From: Sordaria brevicollis
Lineage: Eukaryota; Ascomycota; Sordariomycetes; Sordariales; Sordariaceae
Reading direction: 5' to 3'
DNA length: 64,000 bases
Assembly: GCA_033439795.1 (NCBI GenBank)
Contig: JAUTDP010000010.1
Span: forward strand, 2,914,001-2,978,000
Every line of letters begins with the position of its first letter. The stretch's first letter is position 1. This document shows, in pieces, positions 12,746 to 24,960 of the stretch. Under the pieces are notes generated by a model. That model saw nothing but the letters and a program-made list of their open reading frames with translations, ran no database searches and was not told the DNA's origin. The position numbers were made by a program, and so were the translations under genes.

Positions 12746-15151
12746 ATGGGTTCCGAAGCAGGCGATACGGCATCCATGATGTCGTCCACACCACGACGCC
12801 CAGAGCAACTTGACATACGGTCAAAGTCTGCAATGTCCGTCTCGAGGCCACTGAGATCTCCCCGACTCCATGTCGCGGGCGAGGCGCCTCCGGAGCTCTC
12901 GCCTCTGGATGCTTTTGCCATGCAGAGCCGGCTGCTTGCCAAACAACTTGAAGAGAGTGCAAGGCAGGGCCGGCGCATGAGCCGCTTGCCTCCTCTGACT
13001 ACCGATAGCCCGTTAATTGTACAAGGCCGTTCCGAATATTTCCGCTCCCTATCCCAAGACTCTGGAAGCGATGAGGCTTACACACCGCAGCACAACGTCG
13101 GCCTGGGCCTGAGACACGAGGTGGACGAGGATGTGGACAACCGACCAAAGTCGATGCACCCGCGCATGAGCCGCATCCCGCCCACCCCCATCGAATCGTC
13201 CGTTCCCGTGCCCGCTCGACCGAACTTCGACGCCCTGAACAGGCAGTTCTCCAACGAAAGCGTAGAAGGAGAGATCTTTCTCGGAATCGGAGCCCGTAGG
13301 GAGGAATCGCCTCAGCCCCTCGATCGCAGCCCCGAGGCTGAGCGACGATCGGCTTCGGCCATGGGATCACGAGAGAGCATGGCGCGCTCACCACCACCGG
13401 CACCGACTTTGACCCGGGCTATGACTTCCCCGGATCACATTCAGAAGCAGGGGTCGTTCGAGCACAGTGGCCTTCTGCCTCCTCGCCCTTTGTTTCCCAA
13501 GCGGTCTTCTAGCATCATGTCTTCGCCCCTGGAATCGACTGACGAGGATGGACTGGGTTCGCTGGGAACATCGTTTCACTCTCAGCACTCGCAGGTTTCT
13601 CAGACTTCCCGCAAGATGTCTACCAGCAGCAGCATTCGGTCTCCTTTGGGCCACAGTCAGCGGTCGCCATCAATTGCTTCGGACATTTCTATGATACAGA
13701 AGCCATCTTTTAACTTTTCTAGGCCAATGAGCAGGGCGGAAACTCCATCATTCGAGTTTCCAGCTCGCCAGCCGTCCTCCGACAGCCATGCGTCATTTGT
13801 CTTGGTTGACAACGAGGCGCATACCCCGGTTAGCATGAACGGTGATGGCTTCCCTGACCCTGACGGTAATCACTCTTTCCACAATGTGCAGTTCACTTTG
13901 CCACGCGGAAAGTCCGTCCGACGGGCGGAAGACGAGAGGCCCGAAGTTGGTACTCCCCTTAGGCAGGTAACTACCAACGAGCAGCCGCCACTACCAAATC
14001 CGAACGAACTTCACCCCCGTTCTCCCGTGTCTGGACAGCCTCCTCCATCGCCATCGAGCTCCGTAGGACCACGTCTATCTGAAGATCACGCCAGGCAGGC
14101 ACAGGTCGAACGTAGCAAGGTGAGCCTCGAAGTACCTAGGTCAGCTTCAACACGGCAGCCATCGCCAGAAGCCATCGGTCGTCTCTCAAGCGACAGTGCC
14201 CTCGAACGGGTCCGACCATCTACCTCTCCAACACCCGACAGCAACCAGAACAAGGCGGCTACCCCAACATCGACAACAGCACCTTCATTCGCTGCCACCA
14301 ACGACACAGCAGCAACCCTCAAGGCTACTCGCTCTCTCGGCCAATCTACCGGGCCTCACACAATGGCCGAAATGACGGCGGAAGAACACGTAACCAAGGC
14401 CGTCGCTCTTCACGAGAAGGGTGCTTTGCAAGAATCCACATGGCATCTCCGTCACGCAGCAAAGCAGAATCATCCTACCGGTATGCTGCTTTACGCTCTC
14501 GCGTGTCGACATGGCTGGGGTATGCGGCCGAATCAGCGTGAGGGTGTCGAGTGGCTCCGAAAAGCAGCCACGAGCGTCAACTTGGAACTCCAGCAGGATG
14601 ACGACAAGACGAAGGAAGGAAAGTCAGTGGATAAGGTGGAGCACAAAGCGAGAAAGGCGCAATTTGCGTTGGCGCTGTATGAGTTGGGAGTGTCTCATAT
14701 GAATGGGTGGGGCATTGAACAGGACAAGGTTTTGGCGTTGAGGTGCTTTGAGATCGCTGGGTGTAAGTTTTCTGTCTCTTTCGTGGAATCTGCGAGAAGA
14801 CGAGATTTGCTGACAATGAACCATACAGCATGGGGTGATGTCGATGCTCTAGCGGAAGCTGGGTTCTGCTATGCTCAGGGAATTGGGTGCAAGAAGAATC
14901 TGAAGAAGAGTGCCAAGTACTATCGCGAGGCGGAGGCGAAGGGAATGAGTATGGTTGGAAATAGCTGGTAAGTTCTTCCTCTTCCTTTCTGCCTTGCACA
15001 GCCTGGAAACAAGAGACTGACAACAGAAAATAGGATTCACAAACCGAAATATGCCGATGATCCGAAAGACAGCAAAGACTCGAAACACTCCCGTACCAAA
15101 TCAAAGTCTAGGAAAACTTTGTTCGGGAGAAAGTCAAGCACTCACACTTGA
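12746..15151 (+). CDS. Sel1-repeat protein, Nif1/Dsf2-type
   Basis: Predicted 757-residue protein from three exons: 12,746-14,762, 14,829-14,967 and 15,034-15,151. Both introns are 66 bp with GTAAGT donors and GCTGAC/ACTGAC branch sites, and splicing keeps frame to the TGA. Residues 1-540 are Ser/Pro-rich and disordered with many SP/TP sites. Residues about 545-715 hold Sel1-like repeats (helical pairs, 'ALACRHGWGMRPN', 'GVSHMNGWGIEQD', 'GFCYAQGIG'). A basic Lys/Ser tail follows. The layout matches fission yeast Nif1, a mitotic inhibitor acting with the Nim1 kinase, and yeast Dsf2; naming by family is likely, function is inferred. The first intron is a multiple of three and has no stop, so retention would add 22 residues inside a Sel1 repeat. 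It is convergent with the proteasome gene. Confidence 0.88.
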
Positions 15152-17435
15152 GCGGTCTTTCGGCACGACGGTTTTCAACAGCTACATTTCTTCAACTATA
15201 CCCGGCACCTTTTTTTGGTTTATAGTTTCTCTTCGCCACCTTTGGCCCGATAGGGGGCATTCTTCTTCATCAGCTTCAGCTTCAGCTTTCGATACTTTTT
15301 CGGTAAACCCAATTTTGAAACACCATTTTCCAAACTGATGATAACGACCATTTGCATCTACAATTCATCTAACCCAAAAAGAAACATACTACTACTAAGG
15401 TTCTCAAATACCCAACCCAATTTTACATACATACCCCATATACCACTTTTACATACATACATACAAAACTCCCCCATCCGTTTTTGAAAGTCTTCTTCTT
15501 CTTCGGGGAAAAAAAGGAGTTACAAGGCGCTGGGTGCATGGCTACGGGGCGTTGTTTGTCGTTCACTGCTTCCGTTGTGGTTTTTTTATACAGCGGATAG
15601 CTCGATTCTATTTATGCATTTACATTACCAATTCGTTCGCACCTTGTACGTTATGAGCAACTCTCGCTATTTTTTGCTTCCTCCTGTCTTGTTCTCCTTT
15701 TTTGGGTTCTGCGTTCTCCTTTCATGTTTCACACCTTCGCTTTTTTCTTTCGGTTCGTTTTCTTCTATGTTCATTCTTCTTTTTATCATTTTTTTTTGGC
15801 GGAGGGGAAAGGAAGGGGGAAAGGAAGGGGGAAAGGAAGGGGGAAAGGAAGGGGGAAAGGAAGGGGGAAAGGAAGGGGGAAAGGAAGGGGGAAAGGAAGG
15901 GGGGGTTTGAAAAAGTTTCTTCATACCATGTAAGGGGGGGAGCATATACCAACCAGTAGGAGAGAATTGTGAGGACTGGACAAAGTCCATACCAACTAGA
16001 CATGGCATAACAAAGTATGTCTGTGTATCTTCAACACCTTTATCCAATCATTAGGAAGAAAGGAGTGACATGGCGCAAGAAGCTCGCCGATTTTGGAAGC
16101 AACTTTTGGAACCTTTGGAAATTTTGGAAGCAAGTGGCGTTTTATACAACCTAGCGAGCTAGCATACAAGCCCTTGAGAGTAGTAGATGAGCTCAGAGGG
16201 GCAACAAGCGGGAGGAGAAGGTCAAGGGAGAGGAGGAGAAAGTACAAACACATCAGATCAGACATATATACCATATACCATATACCATATACCAGTAGGA
16301 GGTGGTGGGGGACAGAAGAAGAATGAAAGCATTCAAGACAAACAAATATTTGCACACCTAAACTTCCTTCAGGTCATCCCGGGCCACTTGTTCACATGTG
16401 TGTGTGTGTGTCTATCGATAATCCACTACCTTCTAGAAACTTTCGAGAGCAAGTAACCACGGGGAATACCCTTCGACACACACACACCCATGGGGAGGAA
16501 ACAGAAGTTAACCAGCCAGGAAGCCCGCCAGCAAGCCAGCCAGTTAGCCAGCCAGTAAGCCAGCGACAGTCAAAGTTGGTAGATATATACATAGATGCAT
16601 ACATACATGGATACATACATATATAGATACATAGATACATAGATACATACCTATCGACAGTTTGGTACATCAGAGACCAGATATAGAACACCAAAAAGTC
16701 CATGTCATGCTTCATATCGTCTAATCACACTCATGATCTGCTCCTATCGGCAGGGTCGAACGTCTAACGAAGTTTATCATGATTATTGACGTGGGATCTT
16801 CTACATCAGCCTCATAAACACCTGAGACATATCGGACTGGTAGCTTAGCTTGATCCTTACCAAGCCAGCTGGATTTTAGCTCTGGATCCCATTCTTGAAG
16901 GATCTAAGATGTTTGGATGAATGATTGTCAGGGTTAAAAAGACGTCTCTAACTCCTTCCCTAGGAGGGAGGACACAGGCTGGAAATCTCTTATACAACCC
17001 GGTGTGACTTGTAATTCAGAGTGAGCGAAGCGCAGTGTTCTTTTTTGGTTGGCGGGCTTTATCAGAAAGAGAAAGAGAAAGAGAGGGAGAGAGGGATGTC
17101 CAAAGATGGTGCTGTCTTTATAGCCGGCGCTCAATGCGGTGCGGTGCGGCCCTGTTCCTTTTCGTTCTTACTTTTTGTCTACGTGAACCTGACCATTCCA
17201 GGCGCGCTCAACCGAAGAATGCTCGAGTAGCCGGTGCTAAATGTTATCATCAAGTTGGGAGAACGAATGAAGTATGCTCTAGTTTGTCATTATCTCTTTA
17301 CCCATCTTAGGGGCATCGATGTCTCTCTGTCTAGCAGTTCATACCAAGGGCCGTAAACCCAGGTCATGGCTCAGAGTCGCTAATCTCTCATTCATGTTGA
17401 CCGACCCGTCCAGCTTCGCTGTAGCACTCAGCCCC
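15152..17435. other. Convergent intergenic region rich in simple repeats
   Basis: About 2.3 kb lie between the stops of two convergent genes. T-rich 3' UTR-like sequence comes first, then the 12-bp purine minisatellite at 15,805-15,900. Further low-complexity tracts follow: TTTGGAA-type repeats at 16,090-16,132, ATATACC repeats near 16,264-16,292, CAGCCAG-type repeats at 16,512-16,565, ATACAT/ATAGAT repeats at 16,585-16,650 and an AGAGAA tract near 17,066-17,095. Open frames running through these repeats are artefacts. No gene is seen. Confidence 0.7.
15805..15900 (+). repeat. 12-bp minisatellite, eight perfect purine-only units
   Basis: Unit GGGAAAGGAAGG repeated eight times with no change, ending in a longer G run. 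One strand is purely purine, which can form triplex (H-DNA) or G-quadruplex structures. Units of 12 bp keep every frame open, explaining spurious open frames on both strands. Confidence 0.97.
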
Positions 17436-18397
17436 TTACGTATCAACCTCCATCTTATCACCACCGCTCACCTGCTCCTCGGCAAATTCCTCCACGCTGA
17501 CATAATTCCCCATCTCCTCCTTTTTGATAATCTTCTCGTTCAGCACCGCCGTCGTGCCCCTCCTAAACTGATAACTCTTGAGCTTCTGGGTCCTCTCGTT
17601 CGGCTTGACGAATCCTCTATGCAGCGTCGTCTTCTCGTTCGTAATCACCGCCAAATCCACATTACTACCCGAACCAAGATCGTTCCAGATACCCGCCTCG
17701 ATCGCCTCCGAGCACAGCTTCATGGCCTCCTCCTTGGTCAGCTGCGGCTTCCACTGCGTCTCGAAGACCGACATGGCGGCCAGCGAACCGGAGCCCATGG
17801 TCACGTAGGGGAGCTTGTCGGTGGAGCCGTGGGCGTGGACAGTGAACAGATGGGTGCCGGTGGGGTCGACGCCGGCGACGACGAGGTAGGCGCCGATGTG
17901 ACCTTGGTAGCGGAAGAGGTGCTGCTTGAGCATGGTCATGCAGGTTACGACGCGGGGCTTGCGGCCGGTCGACAAAGAGTGGAGTTCGAGCTGCGAGGAG
18001 ATCAGGGCCGTGGTGAATTCCGTGTCGGCGGCGGTGCCGGCGCCGGCGCACCAGATGTTGGGGGAGATGAAGTGCAGCTTTTCGCAGTTCTTGTCGGCGA
18101 CGATGGGGCCGGAGGTGGCGCGGGTGTCTGCGGCGATCTGGAGGGGGTAAGATGTTAGTGGGGGTTTGGTTACGGTGGTGATGGTAAACGGGTTCGTCAT
18201 GGTAGGTAGCTATGGCGGGGATGGGACAAGAAGCTACGGTAGGGAGGATAACAGAATGAAGCTGTACTCACCACTACACCACCGTCAAAAATGCATCCCA
18301 CAATGGTTGTTCCTGTGCTTGTGGCCTTGGGCAAGGGAACGCCGCGGGCGTGTAGCGCCGCATTGCGGTTGTAGTTGGAGAAGTCGAAGCCGGGCAT
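17436..18397 (-). CDS. pup1: 20S proteasome beta-2 subunit (trypsin-like activity)
   Basis: Two exons on the minus strand: 18,397-18,272 (42 codons) and 18,137-17,436. The 134-bp intron has a GTGAGT donor and a CAG acceptor. The 275-residue product has a 29-residue propeptide ending in Gly, so autocleavage would expose Thr30 as the catalytic N-terminal threonine (TTIVGC). Asp46 and Lys62 correspond to the family's Asp17 and Lys33, and the GSGS and D-L-G-S-G-S-N-V-D blocks that complete the active site are present. Beta-2 cleaves after basic residues inside the core particle of the 26S proteasome. Length and motifs match yeast Pup1 and mammalian PSMB7. The copia insertion starts 433 bp upstream of the ATG. 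Confidence 0.97.
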
Positions 18398-18829
18398 CGT
18401 GGTCTCGACTTGGAGTTTGAGTTGGGTATTAGTTGGTGGTGGTGGCGGTGGTAGTGAAGCTCGAGTTGACTAGTATGTATGTATGTCGTGAGGGTATCGT
18501 GAAATCGTCGTTGAATGGGAGAAAAGAGGCGGACCTGTTTGCTGCAAGGTCGTCGTCGTTGGTGTTGAGTGATGAATGACGGAAAGTGAATGGGGCAATG
18601 GAGTCGATGGATGGATGTTGTTGATGGACAGTTGATAGCTGATGACGAGGCTAGAAGCTGCCTTCCTCCAGGCGGTTGTTGCTTGGTTGCTTGCTGGCTG
18701 CCCGCCTCCAGGTACTCCCCCGCTGTAGCTGCCCTGGCTGCCCACTGAGAGCTTGCTGCCGGCCGAGTAGGAGCAAGGTACGCGCTAGGCAGGGCTGCCA
18801 GGGTTAGTCGCAGCAGCACTCAGGGTTAG
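18398..18829 (-). promoter_or_regulatory. pup1 upstream region, cut by the element B insertion
   Basis: 432 bp of normal composition separate the pup1 ATG from the transposon. It ends in GTTAG (18,825-18,829), the left target duplication of element B. The minus-strand open frames across it have no recognisable content. I cannot point to a specific binding site such as the yeast proteasome-associated element. Confidence 0.6.
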
Positions 18830-19013
18830 TGTCAGATTGTATGGGAGAATTGATTGATTCTGTGTGTCTGTGTGTAACTGTGGAGAACCGGATTCTGGAG
18901 CTCTAGTCGGGGGAGCTGGGGGTATCCCTTATTTGCCAAGACCTTCTAGGTAGCTAACAGTGCTGACCAGCTATATACTATTTTGGTCCAGAATACTACC
19001 TTAGAATTTAATA
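18830..19013 (-). repeat. Element B LTR, left copy (3' LTR of the minus-strand element)
   Basis: 184 bp, gap-free alignment with 31,629-31,812, only transitions between them. Here the outer ~110 bp are unmutated and the inner ~75 bp carry RIP changes. Confidence 0.95.
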
Positions 19014-22000
19014 CACCCCCTTACTCGAAGACCGTTTCGATTACCCTTTTAAAGTCGAGAGTAAAACTATTTATACATTTCCTATTCCCTTTAATTAATC
19101 TACCGTTGCTTCTCCTATTATAATACCCAAATATTTATCTAAATCCTCCATTTCTAGAATCTTTTTATTATTATCCCCTATAACCGGCCGTAATAACTTT
19201 ATAAATATCTTTAATAATTCCTTAAACTTCTTATACTCTAATATTCTAAATACTTTCGTTAATCTATTTACGGGTATTTCTTTTATTTCTAAATAATTAA
19301 TCTTAAAAGTCTCCTTCTCGATAATCTCCTTTCGAAGTTAATATCGATAAATATTAATATACCTCATCTTAATAATAAAAATAGGAATTTCCTTAATAAA
19401 TACTTTAATAATCTACTAATTATTATACTTTATAATAAGAATAGGGTCGTTAAATAATTTTATATTTAGCGCCTTAATAAATTGGTTAATAAATAATATT
19501 TCCTTAATAACTTTCTTAATAATATAAAGCTCTATTTCTATTATTAACGTTATAATAACGGTCTACTTAATAATACCCTAATAAATAAATCTACTGTATA
19601 ATTTAATTGTAAATCCTTAAGAACTCTTATAATTTATTTTATTATTAGTAAACGAAGCGTTTAAAATTACTTCGAATTAATTACTATTTCTATAATATAA
19701 ATACCAATCCTTAATTATACGAAAATAATAAATAACCTTTTTATTAATATTATAATATTTTAAACTAAAATTATAATTAAATCGAACTAATCGATTAACT
19801 AAAAAAATTATATTTAATCGCGTATTAATAATAGCGTATAATATAAAACCTATATTAATTTAATAATTTCTAATCTCAATATAATTAACTAATCTATCGA
19901 AGGGTAATAATTTTTATTATTTTATTAATACTATAGTAAATTTATAAATAAACTTCAACAATTTACTAATCTTCTTAATATAAACTTCTTAAAACAACCA
20001 GATTTTTCCTACCTTACAATCACAAATAACCTCAATACCCAAGAACTACTATAACTCTTTACTACCGGTTAATTAATATTTTAATTATAATAAATTAATA
20101 TATTTTTTAACCTAATCTTCGCATTCCTTTAAATAAATAAAAACAATATCGTTAACGTAATATAATATAAATACTCTCTCCTTCTTTATAATATATAAAT
20201 CCTTAAAAATAATTTTAAATCCCATCCCTTTAAACGTTCCACTTAATTCCCTTTATTATAATAAAGGGGTTCGTCGGAGGTTATAAAACGCTTTTAATAA
20301 TCTAAAAACCTTTTCTTCTACCCAATATCCTAATAGTATATATATATAAATTTCTTTATTAATCGTAACGTTTACGAAGGCGTTTACCGCATTCTATTAA
20401 ATAAGCTCTATATTAAAACGAATTATTAATATAATAATAATTCGGAAGGACCTTCCCGCTAAAGTAAAAGTATAAATATTAACGCTTATCTTATATTATT
20501 AATCTCCTCGGATTATTAATTTAATTTTAACCTTATTTAAAATATTATTTTTATTAAATTTATAAATATATACCTATATATAATTAAAGATTTATTTCCT
20601 TTTAATACGAAGAATATTTTAATCGATTTTAATTTAAATTTTTATATCCTTATAGTTATTAAAGTAGGTTCGTTCTACTTTATAAAATTTTTCGTTAAAA
20701 GGGTAATTTTCGAAATTATAATAGCTTTTTAATACCCCCAGGAAGTTATAGCGGTATAGACTATTTAATTTACCGTATTTAATTAATAACTATTATATTT
20801 TTACTTTTATAATTGTTTTAATAATTATTTTTATTATTAATTATAATAATCTTCCTATTAAGAAAATACTCTCTTATAATTTTAATTTTCGAAAATATTT
20901 ATCAATTATTTAATTTAATATAACGCCCGTATATAAGGCTACTACGTACGAAGGAGGGGTATCTAATAACGTTGGGTATAAATTTATAATAAAATCGATA
21001 ACTATTTTATCCGGCCCTACGACTTTATAAATATCCCCGGCCTTAATTTCTTAAACGGTTTTTTACTAAAAATCTAAGGTTTCCTCCTCGAATATCGTAT
21101 TTAGAAAAGGCTCGACCTCGGCATCTTTTAAGTAAAAATTCGCTAATACCCCCTAATTTAAATCTTATTTATTTATTTTATTTAATTTTTTAACGAACTT
21201 TTTAATAATTATTATTTCTAAAATTATTAAATCCTCTTTAATATTAATCTCGTCGGGGGAGAATTTAACGCATTTATTAAATATTACGTCGCGTATTTAA
21301 ATAATTTACTTCATAATAGGGTTCTATATACAATATATCGAAAAAGCGCTATATCCGATTAAATAGCCGATTTACGCTCTAAGGAAATATTTTTAGCGAT
21401 ATTTCTCTTTCTTTTATACCGTATTAATTATAAAGTATATTTTATACCTATATATTCGAAGGTAATTAATATCTAATCGCTATAATTCTTATTAATTATA
21501 TTATTAAACGATATAAATATAAAAGCATTCGTATAAAGATTTCTAATTATAAAGGTATTGAAGTAACCGGTTTAGTAAGTAAATTACTACGTATATAATT
21601 TCTAATTATAAATCAATCGGAAATTTTAAATTATTCCTTATAATATTATATTATTACTTTACTATACCTTTTAAACGCTCTATTCTATTATTCTATTTTT
21701 AAGTATTAAGAATAGAGGGCTCGAATAATATTCCTCTTATTCTAAATTTAATTAATATTTCTCTTCGGTTGAATTTATTATTATATTCGAAGGCCTTAAC
21801 TTTAACGTTATATCGATATATTAATATATTTATATAATTATATAAAATCGAAGCAATATTAATAAATATCCGGTTCGAAAGGTAATAATTTTATATATAT
21901 CTAAATTATCGGTAGGTAATAAATATAAAGTATTGGTATCCATTAATATTTTTATCGAATTCGAAGAAGTTTATTATAAAGCATTACCCTAATTTATATT

Positions 22001-22884
22001 TATAATTTCGAAAGATTCGCCGTATTTAACGTCGTATTTTTACTATAGCGTAGGTATTATATTCGATTATTAATATCCCTTTTAAAAGTACCATAGAAGG
22101 GAGATCGTTCGAAAGCTCTTCGGTCGAATTAAAATCTATTATAATTATATTATCCGTATCCTTCTTTTTAATTAAAATACTTTATAATTATACCCTATTA
22201 ACGTTTTATAAATATTCGAATACTTAGGGATTAAAGTAATTAAATCGGTAATATTATATTTTAATAATTTAAATCGACAATTTCTTCATATAGGAATTAA
22301 TTTAATATTGCCGCGCTATAAATATTAATTTAATAAATAATATAAATAGGTATTCTAAAACCGTTTAATTAAAGATAATATTTAAAGAATAAAAGAATAA
22401 CCCGTTAATTCTCTTTAAATAATTATTTAAAAGTTAATAATCCTAATAAAAGCCCTACCTTCGTAATAAGAAGAGGGAGACGAAATTAATAGCAAAATTA
22501 GGGCAAAATGCAACCTCTTTTAATTATAATTTTAAATTACCTTTCTTATTTTTAATAACAACGTTAATTTCCCCAAAACTTTAAATTTCAATATAAGAAT
22601 TACTTATTTATAAATAATTATTTAAATTAATATAACGAAAATAATAAAAACGAATAATTTTATTAAATATATAAAAAGAATTCCCCGAATTTAAAATAAT
22701 TAAATTTTTAAAAGGATATTCTTTTTATTTATTTCTATTACCAATTTAGAAAATTACCCTATACTCCTCCCTAAAGAATTATATAAATTTAAACTTTACT
22801 ATTTTAATAATTTTCTCCCTAATAGCTTTAATTTTTTTAATTAAATTAACATCTTTCGCAATATTAGTTTTAACGGCTTATATA
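19014..22884 (-). pseudogene. Element B pol remnant (reverse transcriptase and RNase H toward the left end)
   Basis: Very AT-rich, with the minus-strand copia RT box at 20,148-20,159 and the C-terminal RNase H motifs at 19,240-19,380. The region 20,300-22,884 should hold the remaining RT and the integrase by copia gene order, but motifs there are too eroded for me to name individually. Confidence 0.8.
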
Positions 22885-22889
22885 ATAGA

Positions 22890-23171
22890 TGTCACAGGAT
22901 TAGACCTGTGCCATACCCAGCACACGCACTAACCACCCTTACAGGTGCCCAGCTCCCTGGTGGCCATTCACGACCATAGCATACATGCTATGGCACGACA
23001 TGGCCCAGATCTGGTTACTAGTAGTCACGTACAGTATTACGTAAGCGTGCACAGGCTAGGGCATAGGCTCGCGCCCATATATCCAGCCCTCCACGCACAC
23101 TTCCCATTTCCTCTCCTTCGTATTTCAACACATATCCTAACCTATATTTAACGTATACTCAACCCGTAATA
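22890..23171 (+). repeat. Element C 5' LTR
   Basis: 282 bp. The first ~220 bp have normal composition, an island of barely mutated DNA inside a 13-kb RIP block; the last ~60 bp are mutated. It pairs with 30,059-30,340, which shows the reverse pattern. Confidence 0.95.
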
Positions 23172-23379
23172 ATTTAAAATACTAAACTATTACGCTACGC
23201 GCGTATATTAAGGAAGATTACGATTATTATATTCTAGTCTTAAAATATCAAAGACTCGACTACTAAACGACCGCAGCAATCGCGCACCGGTCCCGGACGT
23301 CGAACTAAGTAAAATACTAAAACGAATATTACTATCGAATCGTTCGTACCCTTTCTCTTTACCTTATACTTATTAAATA

Positions 23380-24960
23380 CGTTGGTTCAAGTAATTAATA
23401 TCTTCTTTAAATTAATAATTTTTGGTTCCCCTTACTACGGATAACCTCATCGCTATCGCTACCATTAATACTTTTACGGTCGTATTCCCCAATAACCCTA
23501 TTTATTTAAATCTAGTAAATACTTTATTTATTCTCGATTCCATCGTATTCCCTACTACTATTATTATCGATTAAACTCTCGACTTTACAATAAACCCCGC
23601 TTTCTAATTAGTACTAGTAGCCTTTATTAGGTTTATTTATTTTAATATCGTCGAAGCGGGCACTAAAATATATAACTTCGAAATCGAATTCTAATAGGCT
23701 AGGTCCGATCTCCAAAACTTAGAAAGCGCCCGCGCCGCGCTTTAAGCCAAGTACGATCTTTAATTCTAAGACGTTATAGCCGAACGCTAACGCGCTATCT
23801 CCGATTTCGAAATTAAATTATCCGACTTTAAGAATAATTTCCACCAAGCTTTAAAACGCTAAACCGAAAAATACTAAAAAACGATCACCAATCTTCGCCA
23901 ATATATTACCTAATCCCAACCAGCCTAGGAAAATTCATTCGACGTAATTATTAATAATAAAATAGCTACCCCTATTCCCCCCGCTAGTAACCCCGCCAGC
24001 GGTAATAATTATAAATCGGTATTACAAATAGTAGTTATATCCGCCTTTAACGGCATTAATAATTCGGTTAAATACGCCGCTAAATTTCGTTATTAGAGTA
24101 TTAATATCCAATTCGTTTAGGAGGATAACCCGACTTTATTCAATATTATACGTGCTAAGTACTTTTTAATCGCCCGCTCCTTAGCCGGTAAACCCTTTGA
24201 AGTTATTAAGCCCGAATTCCTTAAGGTTTTATTAGGAGAGGATCCTAAATAGCCTATAGCCGAAGACTTATTTAAGTAGATAAATAAGAAGTATAATAAC
24301 GTCGATACCGTTATTTAGTCCCGCCGCGAATTCGAAGAATTAAAATTTAATAAAATGAAATAATTTAATTTCGAGGATAAGTTCGTTACCTTAGTCGATT
24401 ACTATAATTTTAATAATAATATAAAGGTCTATTACTTCCGCGCCCGTTTTAACGACTATTTATATAACGTTATCGCTTTATAACGCCCCTAGCCCAATAA
24501 TAATAAATTCGATAAGTAATTTATAATAACCCGTAACCTAACTAAATAATTAGAAGAAAAAGACTAGCGCGATAAAGTGGTTAACGGCTTCCGCCCTACT
24601 ATTAATATTAATACCGGTATATCTACCCCCGGCCCAAACTCCACTTCCGGCACTACTTCTACTCCCGAGCTTACTACTAATTAGGGCGGCTCCGTTATAA
24701 ACTTCAATTCTATATCCCCCGTTAATATCTAAATATCCCATATAATTAATAAGAATATTTTCGAGTAGCGTATAAAATTTAGCGCTTATACCCGTTACGG
24801 CCGTAAGAGCTATTTTATTACCGAATGCAAATCTCGTATTAATTTTAGTAAAGACTTGCCTATTAGCCGTTAGAAGAAGGATAAAGATGCGAAGGATAAA
24901 AAGAATAAAAATAAGAACAATAATAATAATTCCGTTAATAATAACGATAGTAGACAATAA
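23380..24960 (+). pseudogene. Element C gag remnant with CCHC zinc knuckle
   Basis: A degraded capsid frame leads to a zinc knuckle C-x2-C-x4-H-x4-C at 24,787-24,828. The first two Cys and the His now read Tyr; the last Cys (TGC, 24,826-24,828) is intact. A Lys/Asn-rich basic tail follows, as expected for nucleocapsid. Confidence 0.8.

Noticed and set aside
15575..16047. Open frames with Lys-Glu-Gly-Gly or Phe-Pro-Pro-Ser repeats
   Set aside because: They are translations of the 12-bp purine minisatellite; unit length divisible by three keeps all frames open.
17319..18158. 279-codon plus-strand open frame
   Set aside because: It lies exactly opposite the proteasome beta-2 exon, whose protein is unmistakable; the opposite frame is a GC-bias shadow.
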